A model generated the notes under the pieces. It worked only from the letters and a program-made list of their open reading frames with translations, searched no databases and was not told where the DNA came from. A program made the position numbers and the translations under genes. Positions 13,279 to 21,610 of a DNA stretch of 25,290 nt are shown piece by piece. Numbering within the stretch: the first letter of the stretch is position 1; each line of letters starts with the position of its first letter. This stretch comes from Sphingomonadales bacterium (GTDB lineage: Bacteria; Pseudomonadota; Alphaproteobacteria; Sphingomonadales; Sphingomonadaceae), in the NCBI GenBank assembly GCA_017304125.1, contig JAFKLV010000372.1, forward strand, positions 1 through 25,290. Direction: 5' to 3'.

Positions 13279-15380
13279 TAGGTCGCCGACGGCGGGGGGC
13301 GGTTGCCCGGCGGCGGGCTGGCCGGGCGCCGCTGACGTGCGTCACGACCGGTCACGCGATCGATCCAGTCCTGATCGAGCCGTTCGGGCTGCGGCGCCGG
13401 GATGATCGGATTGCCGTCGTCGTCCAGCTCCAGATGCTCGCTGCGCGGCGACTGGCGGTCGCCCTGCGGCGCGGTGCCGGGTACCCCGCCGGGCACCGGA
13501 TTGCCGTCGGGATCGACGAACAGGCCATTGTCCGGGCCGCCATAATAGCTTTCGGCGTCGGGCTCGAGCTGTGCCTCGGGCAAAGTCACCTGGGTCTCGA
13601 ACTGCTCGATCGGGCGGTTGGCGACCGCCTTGATCATGAAATCGTGCCAGGCGCGCGCCGGCGCGGTGCCGCCGTGGAGCCCGGCGATCGGCTTGGCATC
13701 GTCGCGCCCCATCCACACGCCGGTGGTGAGCCCCGAGGAGAAGCCGAGGAACCAGCCGTCCTTCGACGAACTGGTCGTGCCGGTCTTGCCCGCCACCGGG
13801 CGGCCGATTTGCGCGGCGCGGCCGGTGCCGGTGTTCACCGCGGTCTGCAACAGGTCGATCATCTGCGCGGCGACCTGCGGCGAGACGAGCACGCGGCTGC
13901 GATCGACCTGATGCTGGTAGATCACATCGTTGTTCGCGGTGACCTTGAGGATGCCATAAGGCGTCACCGCGACGCCCTGATTGGCGACGCTGGCAAAGGC
14001 GCGGGTCATGTCGATCAGCCGCACGTCGGAGGTGCCGAGCACCATCGACGGATGCGTGTTGACCGTGGTGGTGATGCCGAAGCGCCGCGCCATATCGGCG
14101 ACGGTGGCGAAGCCGACCTGCTGGCCGAGCTTGGCCGCGATCGTGTTGAGCGAATAGGCAAAGGCGGTGCGCAGCGTCACCTGCCCCGAATTGCGCCGTG
14201 AATCGTTGCGCGGGGACCAGCCGTCGATCGTCACCGGCTCGTCGATCTCGGTCGATTCAGGGGTTTTCCCGGCTTCGAGCGCGGCGAGATAGACGAACAA
14301 TTTGAACGACGAGCCCGGCTGGCGTTCGGCCTGGGTGGCGCGGTTGTAGATCGACGAGACGTAATCCTTGCCGCCGACCATCGCGCGCACCGCGCCGTCG
14401 CGATCGAGCGCGACCAATGCGCCCTGCGCCCCGTTCGGCGCATTGGCGCGCACCGCGGCATCGGCGTCGCGCTGCATGTTGAGATCGAGCGTGGTCCACA
14501 CCTCGAGCGGCTTTTCGGTCTCGTCGATCAGCAGCTCGAGCTGGGGCAGCGCCCAATCGGTGAAATAGCGCACGCTATTCTGCTTGGGCTCGGGCGCCAG
14601 CGCGACCGATTTGGGATCGGCGGCGGTGGCCTCGCTGGCGGAGATCACCCCGGTATCCTGCATCGCCTGCAGCACGACCGAGGCGCGGCCGACCGCGGCG
14701 GCGGCATCGGCGGTCGGCGAATAGTTCGACGGCGCCTTGACCAGCCCGGCGATGATCGCGGCTTCGGGCAGCGAGAGATGATCGGCGCCATGGCCGAAGA
14801 ATTTGCGCGAGGCGGCGTCGATGCCATAGGCGCCGCCGCCATAATAGACCTTGTTCAGATAGAGTTCGAGGATCTCGTCCTTGCTGAACTTGCGCTCCAT
14901 CGCCAGCGCGAGGATCCATTCGCGGAACTTGCGGCCGAACTTCTTCTGATTGTTCAGGAAAACGTTGCGGGCGAGCTGCTGGGTGATCGTCGATCCGCCC
15001 TGCACCCAGCGGCCGCGCGACATCCGCACCTGCACCGAGCGCGCCACGCCGATCGGATCGACCCCGAGATGGCTGTTGAAGCGGCGATCCTCCACCGCGA
15101 TCGTCGCGTCGCGCATCACCTTGGGGATGCGATCATAGCTCAGCCAGTCGCCATAGCTCGGCCCCATCGACACGATCACCGTGCCGTCGGCGGCGTGGAC
15201 GCGGATCATCTGCCCGTTGGGCGAGGATTTGAGCTGATCGAAGCTGGGGAGCTGCGCGCGGGTGACATAGACGGCGGTGATCAGCGCGCCGAGCGCGAGC
15301 ACGGCCGCAACGACCAGCAGCTTGAGGGCAAGCGACAGGCGGCGGCGCCAGGGCGAACGGGGACGAGAGGCGCGGGCCAT
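13251..15380 (-). CDS. mrcA: Penicillin-binding protein 1A (bifunctional transglycosylase/transpeptidase)
   Basis: This 709-residue enzyme polymerises and cross-links peptidoglycan. A basic N-terminus is followed by one membrane helix (about residues 17-40). The GT51 glycosyltransferase domain shows EDRRF with catalytic glutamate 97 and GGSTITQQ (128-135). The transpeptidase domain has the SSFK box (serine 357, lysine 360), SLN (410-412) and KTGT (532-535). A proline- and acid-rich tail of about 100 residues is likely disordered. The start ATG at 15380 gives the normal basic N-terminus. It follows msrB by 50 bases on the same strand. Its final 28 bases overlap the convergent metallopeptidase gene. 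The symbol mrcA is by analogy. Confidence 0.95.
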   Translation of the reverse strand: MARASRPRSPWRRRLSLALKLLVVAAVLALGALITAVYVTRAQLPSFDQLKSSPNGQMIRVHAADGTVIVSMGPSYGDWLSYDRIPKVMRDATIAVEDRRFNSHLGVDPIGVARSVQVRMSRGRWVQGGSTITQQLARNVFLNNQKKFGRKFREWILALAMERKFSKDEILELYLNKVYYGGGAYGIDAASRKFFGHGADHLSLPEAAIIAGLVKAPSNYSPTADAAAAVGRASVVLQAMQDTGVISASEATAADPKSVALAPEPKQNSVRYFTDWALPQLELLIDETEKPLEVWTTLDLNMQRDADAAVRANAPNGAQGALVALDRDGAVRAMVGGKDYVSSIYNRATQAERQPGSSFKLFVYLAALEAGKTPESTEIDEPVTIDGWSPRNDSRRNSGQVTLRTAFAYSLNTIAAKLGQQVGFATVADMARRFGITTTVNTHPSMVLGTSDVRLIDMTRAFASVANQGVAVTPYGILKVTANNDVIYQHQVDRSRVLVSPQVAAQMIDLLQTAVNTGTGRAAQIGRPVAGKTGTTSSSKDGWFLGFSSGLTTGVWMGRDDAKPIAGLHGGTAPARAWHDFMIKAVANRPIEQFETQVTLPEAQLEPDAESYYGGPDNGLFVDPDGNPVPGGVPGTAPQGDRQSPRSEHLELDDDGNPIIPAPQPERLDQDWIDRVTGRDARQRRPASPPPGNRPPPSATYQIDPRPNQ

Positions 15381-15430
15381 CGGACGGCTAGAACGGATAG
15401 AGGCTTAGCCTGTGCTTAACAACCCTAACC

Positions 15431-15826
15431 CTAGCGGCGTGCCTGGAAATCGAGGCTGACCGAATTCATGCAGTAGCGCGTGCCGGTCGGCGGCGGGCCG
15501 TCGGGAAAGACGTGGCCGAGGTGGCTGTCGCAGCGCGCGCAGCGCGTTTCGACGCGGGTCATGCCGTGGCTGGTGTCGCTATGGTCGGTGACGGCATCGG
15601 GCATGATCGGGCGGGTGAAGCTCGGCCAGCCCGACCCCGAATCATATTTGTCCGCCGAATCGAACAAGGCCAGTTCGCAGGCCGCGCAATGATAGATGCC
15701 GTCGACCTTGTTATCATTGTATCTGCCGGAAAAAGCACGCTCCGTCCCGGCCTCGCGCAGTACGTGATATTGCTCGGGGGTCAGCCGCCGGCGCCATTCT
15801 GACTCGGACAGATCGAGATGTTCCAT
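15431..15826 (-). CDS. msrB: Peptide-methionine (R)-S-oxide reductase
   Basis: MsrB reduces methionine-R-sulfoxide in proteins, a repair of oxidative damage. With a start at ATG 15826 the protein has 131 residues, the usual size. The zinc cysteines are at 47 and 50 (CAAC) and 96 and 99 (CARC), and the catalytic cysteine 119 is in RYCMNSVSLDF. The block GSGWPSFTRPI is also diagnostic. A TTG 36 bases upstream would add twelve non-conserved residues. There is no signal peptide, so the enzyme is cytoplasmic. It sits between the CAP-domain and PBP1A genes on the same strand. Confidence 0.96.
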   Translation of the reverse strand: MEHLDLSESEWRRRLTPEQYHVLREAGTERAFSGRYNDNKVDGIYHCAACELALFDSADKYDSGSGWPSFTRPIMPDAVTDHSDTSHGMTRVETRCARCDSHLGHVFPDGPPPTGTRYCMNSVSLDFQARR

Positions 15827-15877
15827 GAGCGCGATGTTCTGCCGCGCACGGGGACGCGTCAAGCCGGCGCAGCCGTG

Positions 15878-16402
15878 TCAGAAGGGGCGTTCGCCGATAT
15901 AATTGCCGGCGTCGCTATAGCGGCAGACCAGCACGTCCTCGACCCGCCCGCGCGCGATCGCGCAGCCCACCTCACCCGAATCGCGCCACATCAGCTGGGT
16001 ATAATGGCCGATATCCTCGACCCGCCCGGTGGTGCTGTTGTTGGGGAAGACGCCGGGGGTGAAATAGCGTTTCTCGCGAATCCACGCGTCGACCATATGT
16101 TCGAGCGAGAAGGCGCCGCGCGTGCCGGCCCACAGATTCTCGCCCTGCGGATCGAATGCACGCTCGGGGGCATGTTCGAAACGGCCGCTCCGCGCGAGAT
16201 AATTGGCCCAATCCTGCGCCGAGGCGGCGAGCATCGGATCCCATTGCAGCGGCGCAATGCCCATGGCGACGCGCTCGCGGTTATGCCGCCCCAATACGCG
16301 GTCGGCGAAATTCGACGTGGGATCGGTCGCGCCGACCGTGACCGGCAGCGTGAAGAGCAGCGCGAGGCTGGCGATCAGCGATGTCAAACGACGACGCGAC
16401 AT
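15878..16402 (-). CDS. Secreted CAP-domain (SCP/PR-1-like) protein
   Basis: A signal peptide (SLIASLALLFTLPVTVGA, ending near residue 25) leads a CAP domain of about 145 residues. The signs are HNRERVAMGIAPLQWD, SAQDWANYLA, HAPERAF, GENLWAG and GHYTQLMWRDSGEVGCA, and a C-terminal VCRYSDAGNYIGE. CAP proteins are extracellular or periplasmic with varied roles; a bacterial role in the envelope is likely from the neighbours but not shown. 174 residues is the normal length. It follows the L,D-transpeptidase gene by 68 bases. Confidence 0.9.
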   Translation of the reverse strand: MSRRRLTSLIASLALLFTLPVTVGATDPTSNFADRVLGRHNRERVAMGIAPLQWDPMLAASAQDWANYLARSGRFEHAPERAFDPQGENLWAGTRGAFSLEHMVDAWIREKRYFTPGVFPNNSTTGRVEDIGHYTQLMWRDSGEVGCAIARGRVEDVLVCRYSDAGNYIGERPF

Positions 16403-16470
16403 GGCAGGCCCATTCCGAAAGATGGGCCACTTTTGTCATGCGAGCGTCAGCAGGCGGTTGAAAGGGGTGG

Positions 16471-17151
16471 TTATCCCTTCGGTAACGACGATTTTCCCAC
16501 CGCCGGGAGAATCGCGACCTTGTCGCCGCTCTTGACGACGTTGAACAATAAGGCGGCGAAAGACGGCGGCACCCCGATACAGCCGTGGGTGGCGCGACCG
16601 CGCTGGACGTTGCTGGCGTGGATCGCCACCCCGTCACCGGTCAGCCGCATCATATAGGGCATGCTGGCATCGTAGAGCGACGAGACATGGGTCTCGCGCT
16701 TTTCGAGCACCGGAAACACGCCCGTCGGGGTCGGCTTGCCGTCGGTGCCGTAGAGGATCACCGCCGAGCCGATTTCATGCCCGCCGCGAAATACCGACAG
16801 CAATTGCCGCTGAAGGTCGATCCGCACCCACACGTCGCCGCTGGCCGGAACGCGTTGTTCGTTCCAGACATAATCGCCGTAATGCATCGTATCGCGGACG
16901 TTGAGCACGCTCTTCACCGCGCGATGCTCGCCGTCGGGCAGGGTCAGCGCGGGATATTGGCCGACCGGATACCACAGGCGCGGGCCGCGTTCGACGACCT
17001 GCACCGGCGGATCCACGACCTGATGCCTGGTATAATAATGCGCCGCAGCCGCGCCGCCGGCGATCGCCGCCGCGGACAGCGCGAGCGGCACCGCGAGCCG
17101 CGCCAGCGTCTGCCCGATATGGCGGGGGTTTAGTTTAGCGGCCAGTCGCAA
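16471..17151 (-). CDS. L,D-transpeptidase (YkuD domain)
   Basis: This 226-residue protein has an N-terminal hydrophobic segment (residues 18-38), then a periplasmic YkuD domain. The active site reads HASNVQRGRATHGCIGVP, with histidine 178, histidine 189 and the nucleophile cysteine 191. The earlier VWVRIDLQRQLLSVFRGG and KPTPTGVFPV are typical. Such enzymes make 3-3 cross-links in peptidoglycan or attach proteins to it. The start is a TTG at 17151, as no ATG precedes the hydrophobic segment; it overlaps the PEP-CTERM gene by 17 bases, so coupling is likely. A missing good ribosome binding site leaves the start a little uncertain. Confidence 0.9.
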   Translation of the reverse strand: MRLAAKLNPRHIGQTLARLAVPLALSAAAIAGGAAAAHYYTRHQVVDPPVQVVERGPRLWYPVGQYPALTLPDGEHRAVKSVLNVRDTMHYGDYVWNEQRVPASGDVWVRIDLQRQLLSVFRGGHEIGSAVILYGTDGKPTPTGVFPVLEKRETHVSSLYDASMPYMMRLTGDGVAIHASNVQRGRATHGCIGVPPSFAALLFNVVKSGDKVAILPAVGKSSLPKG

Positions 17152-17788
17152 CGGTTGCGATTCCGCGGCGCCGACGCATCGCGGCGCCGACCGAGAAGAA
17201 GCCGATGATCATCATCGCCCAGGTTGCCGGCTCAGGCACCCCGCCCGGCGGCGTGACGGGAGGAGTCACAGGCGGAGTCACCGGTGGCGTCACAGGGGGA
17301 GTACCCGGCGTGCTGCAGCATCCGCCAATCAGCGGCGGTATGTTTATCGGCGGTGAGATAAAAGGGCCCGGCCCCGTTGGCGGGCTAGTGATCGCGGTGG
17401 GCGGGACATAAGGCGGGGTCGCGCCGAACGGCAGATCGGGCACGTCGGCGATGATCGGGGGGCGCTCACGCAGCGAGGTGAGCACGCGTTCCACCGGAGT
17501 CGCAGGCTTGGCGGCCGGCGGGCGGTGGCGGACATTCGTCGCGACGCGCTCGCGCGGGCCCTTGGTCTGGGTCAGCGCGCCGGCGCCACGCCCGCCGGGC
17601 GAGCGATCGGTGAACATCGACAGCGGATCGGCCAGCGCAGCGGTCACCGCAGCAGAAGCGGCGCTGATACCGGCGCCGACGCCGTTGCCGTTCTTGTCGG
17701 TCACGACATAGCCCGCGCCCGTCCCGGTTGCGATCAGCAACCCGGCGAGTATCAGCCCCTTGCGCCACCTGCGTTTGTTAACCATCAT
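17135..17788 (-). CDS. PEP-CTERM sorting domain protein
   Basis: With a start at ATG 17788 (another ATG follows at once) the protein has 217 residues. A basic N-terminus and hydrophobic segment (LILAGLLIATGTGAGYVV) serve as signal. The middle is low-complexity and proline-rich, with TPPV repeats from a 12-base tandem repeat. The C-terminus VPEPATWAMMIIGFFSVGAA, then MRRRRG, is the PEP-CTERM tail: a PEP motif, a membrane helix and a basic end, recognised by exosortase (EpsH family), which cuts and anchors such proteins in the envelope. No exosortase gene is in the window. The mature protein has no recognisable domain. It starts the minus-strand envelope cluster. Confidence 0.85.
   Translation of the reverse strand: MMVNKRRWRKGLILAGLLIATGTGAGYVVTDKNGNGVGAGISAASAAVTAALADPLSMFTDRSPGGRGAGALTQTKGPRERVATNVRHRPPAAKPATPVERVLTSLRERPPIIADVPDLPFGATPPYVPPTAITSPPTGPGPFISPPINIPPLIGGCCSTPGTPPVTPPVTPPVTPPVTPPGGVPEPATWAMMIIGFFSVGAAMRRRRGIATVATGR
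17250..17309. repeat. 12-base tandem repeat, five units
   Basis: Units of the form GGAGTCACAGGC (GGCGTGACGGGA, GGAGTCACAGGC, GGAGTCACCGGT, GGCGTCACAGGG, GGAGTACCCGGC) run head to tail inside the PEP-CTERM gene and encode repeated TPPV on the minus strand. Twelve is a multiple of three, so unit changes keep the frame. Confidence 0.85.
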
Positions 17789-17817
17789 ACGCCGTACACC
17801 CGGATCTACACCCCTCC

Positions 17818-17831
17818 CCAATCGGGATTGG
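17818..17831. promoter_or_regulatory. Palindrome upstream of the PEP-CTERM gene
   Basis: CCAATCGGGATTGG is a perfect inverted repeat (six-base arms, two-base centre) 30 bases before the PEP-CTERM start. It could be a repressor or activator site; nothing identifies the protein. Confidence 0.3.
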
Positions 17832-18391
17832 CATATCTTTTATCACGACGGACCACCCCGTTGATCCCACCTGTTGCCGCTGGGCATAGTCAAAACTGTC
17901 CCGGATTGCGACAATTTAATAAGATTTGCGGTAAACGGTTGTCTTGTTCGGGATCGGACTTTGCCGCCAGAATGGTTAACATTTCACTTGCATAGCGCGA
18001 GTCGCAAGCGGCGCCCTCCCGATTCAGGATGGCGCCGATTCAGCGATGCTCATGAAGGCCCCCCTTGGGGGCGATCCCGGCCGGTCAGGCGGGATCTTGG
18101 TGCCCCATGGGGGACAAAGATGGGCACTCAGATCAATGGAGAATTTGCGTCAGTCGTCACTAGAACTGGATTCAAGCGACAGGAACGACGGCCCCGCGCT
18201 TTGGCAATTGGGAGGATACATTGCTGATCAAAAGCAGTGAGTGGGTGTTTCATCTGATCGCGATCTATGAGTCGCGGGCTACCGGGCGGCGACCTTCAAG
18301 AACGCCCTCGCCGGCATCTGCGCACAGAAAGCCCTGCCAGCCTAAGATGATCGGAATTCTCAATGGGAGGCGTTCTCTTGCCCGGTGAAGA
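17822..18391. other. Boundary region without convincing gene
   Basis: This 570-base gap separates the core chromosomal block from the catabolic block. Short open frames exist (for instance 17874-18227 plus) but their codon use and content do not look like a gene. Inverted motifs (GATCCCG and CGGGATC around 18074-18097, and CCCCCCTTGGGGG at about 18059) stand in the middle. No tRNA, insertion-sequence end or integrase is seen. Confidence 0.5.
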
Positions 18392-19963
18392 CTACGAAAG
18401 GAACTCTCTCGCTCGCTTCGCGGCTAGCCGGCCAGCCATTCCCGAAACCCCGGCGCCCGGATGCGAGGCTGCCCCGCCCATGAACAGTCCTGGCGCAAGT
18501 CCGTCCGACCCACCCAACCCGTAAGCCGGGCGTTTGACGCCAATGCGAAAGGAACTGAAGTCCACCTGACTGGTGATCCCTCTGGGCACCTTCATCCGCT
18601 TCTCGCGATCGGGACAAGTCTCAAACCAACGCCCTAGTTCGGCGTCGAGGCCGGAATAGTATTCAGTGGCGCGCGCAATGATCGCATCCGCGGCTTCCGC
18701 CTTCCGGTTACCCCAGCCACCGTTCAGATCGACCGGATAGATCGGCAAGTACATGTACGCCAAGCCCTGGCCAGCTGGCACCATCGTCGGGTCGGCATAG
18801 GAATTCGGTATAACTGAAAAGGCCGGTGCCGAGGGCAGCATTCCGCGGCGCGCCTGATCGAGACCGTCTTTCATTTCTTCGACGGTGCCGATCAGTCCGA
18901 CCGCCTGATTCAGGTCCGCTCCGTCGGTCCGACGATCTTGATGCCGCCTGAGAATTACAGGCTTACTCGTCGCGACATTCAACAACGACGGTCCAACATT
19001 GACGCGATGCGTCGGCGCGAACTCCAAACGGACCTTTGTCGTCCTGTCGAGCCCGGCCGCGGCCATTGCCGCGATAGGGCCGGGGCCGCAAGTTGCGATA
19101 ACGCAACGGGCGCCGATCGTCCTGCCGTCGGCGAGGCGTACGCCGCTGCTCTTGCCGCCTTCGAACAGTATTTCCGTCACCTCGGCGTTCGTAATGACAT
19201 GGCCACCCGCGGCATCGAGGACGCGAGTCAGAACGTCCGCGACCATCCGCATTCCGCCGACAGGATTGCTGGCTCCAATCTTGTGGTAGAGACCGAATGC
19301 CGCATATGCCAACCCATTGCCATCGGTATCGAATGGCCCTGCACCTGCGGCAATTCTGAGCAACAATGCCTGCGTGTAGGGATGTTCGAACCATTCGGCG
19401 GCTAGCTGGTCAGGTGGTGCGCTGGTCAATAGCTGAAGCCTGTCACGAAGACGGCGATTTTTGACGGCGGTTCGCGCGAGATCGAAATAGAATTTAGGCG
19501 TTCTTATCCCGGGATCTCCGCCTCCCAGAACTGCGTTGAATTCGAGCAACGCATTGATTAGCTCTATAAATTCCAGATACGCTGCGGCGTCGTTTTTGGA
19601 GAAACGCGCGATGTCTTGGGCTGTTCGCTGCACATCACGAAAAATGGCGACTGAATCACCGTTGGGGGCGAGGTAGGCGTAGATCGGGTCGCACTCGATC
19701 TCTTGCCAACCGAACTTTTTCAATTCCAACTCGCCCATGACCTTCGAGTGACGGATCGAGAGGAGATGCGCGGTTCCCGTATTGACGAGGTGGGCGGGAG
19801 CCTCGGGAATGACATAGTCGGCTCGGGCGAACCCGCCGAGCGCGGAGGTTCGCTCGATAACGAGCGCGGTCAGTCCGGCCTTGGCGAGATAGCTCGCGGC
19901 GATGAGGCCGTTATGTCCTCCACCGATGACAACGCCATCGTAAGTATTACGCAATTCTCCCAT
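18392..19963 (-). CDS. FAD-dependent oxidoreductase, phytoene-dehydrogenase-like
   Basis: The 523-residue protein starts with a Rossmann FAD-binding loop (DGVVIGGGHNGLIAASYLAK; GGGHNG at residues 14-19) and ERTSALGGFAR, and ends GLFMGGAASHPGAGVSGMAG, the C-terminal FAD-contact motif of the CrtI/phytoene dehydrogenase superfamily. Such enzymes desaturate, isomerise or saturate carbon skeletons; many relatives stand in degradation clusters with unknown substrate. ATG 19963 is preferred over a start at 20029 because GAGAGGG stands a few bases before it and the motif then begins at a family-like position. It is transcribed away from the acyl-CoA dehydrogenase genes. No carotenoid genes are nearby, so a catabolic role is more likely. 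Confidence 0.85.
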   Translation of the reverse strand: MGELRNTYDGVVIGGGHNGLIAASYLAKAGLTALVIERTSALGGFARADYVIPEAPAHLVNTGTAHLLSIRHSKVMGELELKKFGWQEIECDPIYAYLAPNGDSVAIFRDVQRTAQDIARFSKNDAAAYLEFIELINALLEFNAVLGGGDPGIRTPKFYFDLARTAVKNRRLRDRLQLLTSAPPDQLAAEWFEHPYTQALLLRIAAGAGPFDTDGNGLAYAAFGLYHKIGASNPVGGMRMVADVLTRVLDAAGGHVITNAEVTEILFEGGKSSGVRLADGRTIGARCVIATCGPGPIAAMAAAGLDRTTKVRLEFAPTHRVNVGPSLLNVATSKPVILRRHQDRRTDGADLNQAVGLIGTVEEMKDGLDQARRGMLPSAPAFSVIPNSYADPTMVPAGQGLAYMYLPIYPVDLNGGWGNRKAEAADAIIARATEYYSGLDAELGRWFETCPDREKRMKVPRGITSQVDFSSFRIGVKRPAYGLGGSDGLAPGLFMGGAASHPGAGVSGMAGRLAAKRAREFLS

Positions 19964-20038
19964 CACCCTCTCCCATGGAATGTTGGATGCTTCTAACGGC
20001 TCTTGGAGGACGCGACCTAAGGCCGACATTCGCTGACG

Positions 20039-20118
20039 TTCATTGGCTTAGCAAATAGGTCGGCCCAAGGGCGACAATGTGTGCTTACTGTTCACGGCAG
20101 TTGGCCTCAGCCAATGAA
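20039..20118. promoter_or_regulatory. Inverted repeat pair in the divergent promoter region
   Basis: TTCATTGGCT (20039-20048) and AGCCAATGAA (20109-20118) are perfect 10-base inverted copies with starts 70 bases apart. The right copy overlaps a second palindrome TTGGC-CTCA-GCCAA (20101-20114). Between the FAD oxidoreductase and acyl-CoA dehydrogenase genes, this looks like operators of one regulator acting on both. The regulator is not in the window. Confidence 0.4.
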
Positions 20119-20245
20119 AAATCCAATAGGACGCAGCAACAAGTAGGGTTGGCGGCTCATCGCATGCGGCCGTAATTGGTATGATCGCTCATGCCGACCG
20201 GACCAGTCTCCGTCTAAGGCTCAGCAGCAGATGGAGAGGGATTGT

Positions 20246-21427
20246 ATGAGCAGCGTTAACGACGATCTCCCGCTTGGGACATGGCGGATGCCGCAGGAAC
20301 TGGAGATGCTACGCGATTCCGTGCGGCGCTTCGTGCGCGAGGAGGTCGCTCCAGCGGAAGCGCTGCTCGGCGACGACGCGAAACTCTCCGTGGAAACGGT
20401 CGCTGCGCTTCAGGCGAAAGCACGCAGTGCCGGCCTTTGGGCTCTTGCGACTCCCGAAAGTTACGGCGGGGCGGGATTGAGCGTTCTGGCCCAGGTCGTG
20501 ATCGCCGCAGAGGCCGCGAAGTGTCGGCTCGGCGCCTTTTTTCCCGCCGCCGGTGCGATCGGCGGCGACCCGCCATCGGTGCTCTTCAAGGGCACAACAG
20601 AACAATATGAACGCTATGGCCGCCCCATTCTTGAGGGCACGATGCCCAAGGCCTTCACTGCGATCAGCGAGGCCTCGGGCGGCTCCGATCCGGCGAGAGC
20701 AATAAGTTGCCGCGCCGAGCGGGATGGCGACCACTATGTTCTAAACGGGACCAAGACCTGGATCACGCATGCGGATCGTGCCCATTGGGGTATCGTCTAT
20801 GCGCGAACGGGCGAGTCTGGCCGCCGCGACGGGATAACGTGCTTCATCGTCGAAACGAACACGCCCGGCTTCTCCCGAAGCCCGATTCCGGTGATGATAG
20901 CCAACAGTCCGAACGAGCTGCATTTCGAGAATGCGCGGGTTCCGGCCGCCAATCGTATCGGCGAAGAGGGGCAGGGCTTCGCCCTGGCTGACGATTTCCT
21001 GACCCGCGGAAGGATCGTCTATGGCGCGGCGCCATTAGGCATCGCGGAAGAAGCGCTACGCCTGACTGTCGAGTGGGCAAAGCAGCGCAAGGTGTTTGGC
21101 GGCTTGCTGGCGGACAAACAGGGCGCGCAATGGATGTTGGCGGACTGCAGGATTGCCATCGATGCCGCCCGCATGCTGGTCTATCGCGCTGCGTGGAAAG
21201 CGGATCTTGGCCAGCCGGCTCGTGCGGAAGCTGCCATGGCCAAATTGAGCGCCACGGAGGCTGCCTTCAATACGCTGGATACCTGCATTCAGTTGTTCGG
21301 TGGCATGGGCGTATCGCGCGAGCTTCCGCTCGAACGCTGGTTCCGCGAGCTCCGTATCAAGCGCCTCGGTGAAGGCGCGACAGAAATACAGCGCATGATC
21401 GTGGCACGCGAATTATTCTCTGCCTGA
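20246..21427 (+). CDS. Acyl-CoA dehydrogenase
   Basis: This 393-residue flavoprotein oxidises an acyl-CoA to its trans-2-enoyl-CoA. The helical N-terminal domain is followed by AISEASGGSDPAR (about 139-151; the usual acceptor-side motif), a beta domain NGTKTWITHADRAH, and a C-terminal helical domain with RKVFGG. The catalytic glutamate is residue 377 in GEGATEIQRMIVARE. ATG 20246 is chosen because GAGAGG stands seven bases before it; an ATG 15 bases upstream would place the ribosome site inside the gene. All catalytic parts are present, so it should be active, likely as a homotetramer. It lies 183 bases before the next dehydrogenase gene. Confidence 0.93.
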   Translation: MSSVNDDLPLGTWRMPQELEMLRDSVRRFVREEVAPAEALLGDDAKLSVETVAALQAKARSAGLWALATPESYGGAGLSVLAQVVIAAEAAKCRLGAFFPAAGAIGGDPPSVLFKGTTEQYERYGRPILEGTMPKAFTAISEASGGSDPARAISCRAERDGDHYVLNGTKTWITHADRAHWGIVYARTGESGRRDGITCFIVETNTPGFSRSPIPVMIANSPNELHFENARVPAANRIGEEGQGFALADDFLTRGRIVYGAAPLGIAEEALRLTVEWAKQRKVFGGLLADKQGAQWMLADCRIAIDAARMLVYRAAWKADLGQPARAEAAMAKLSATEAAFNTLDTCIQLFGGMGVSRELPLERWFRELRIKRLGEGATEIQRMIVARELFSA

Positions 21428-21610
21428 ACAACTGCAGAGCTTCGAGCGATACGCTGTGCCTATGGCTCTCATCGTGCAATTGCCCTGCCCCTTCCTTCCG
21501 GATCAGGCGTATCTTCGAGGGCACAAGTCAGGTTTTGCCGCTTCAACGCCAGCGGTGAGGCTCAAAAACATCCTCGCAAAGAGGTGAAGAGAGGTTGAGA
21601 GGCACGTCCA

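Noticed and set aside
13434..14201. Plus-strand open frame opposite PBP1A
   Set aside because: Shadow of the strongly supported penicillin-binding protein gene.
15818..16657. Plus-strand open frame over the CAP and L,D-transpeptidase genes
   Set aside because: Covers two recognised minus-strand genes and their gap; no family resemblance in its translation.
17250..17309. CRISPR-like array
   Set aside because: The 12-base units have no spacers and lie inside a coding frame as TPPV repeats.
17874..18227. 117-residue frame in the boundary gap
   Set aside because: No recognisable domain, no good ribosome site, mixed composition; a fragment cannot be excluded but cannot be supported.
18392..20029. 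Carotenoid biosynthesis gene (crtI)
   Set aside because: The superfamily fits, but there are no other crt genes, and the neighbours are acyl-CoA catabolic enzymes.
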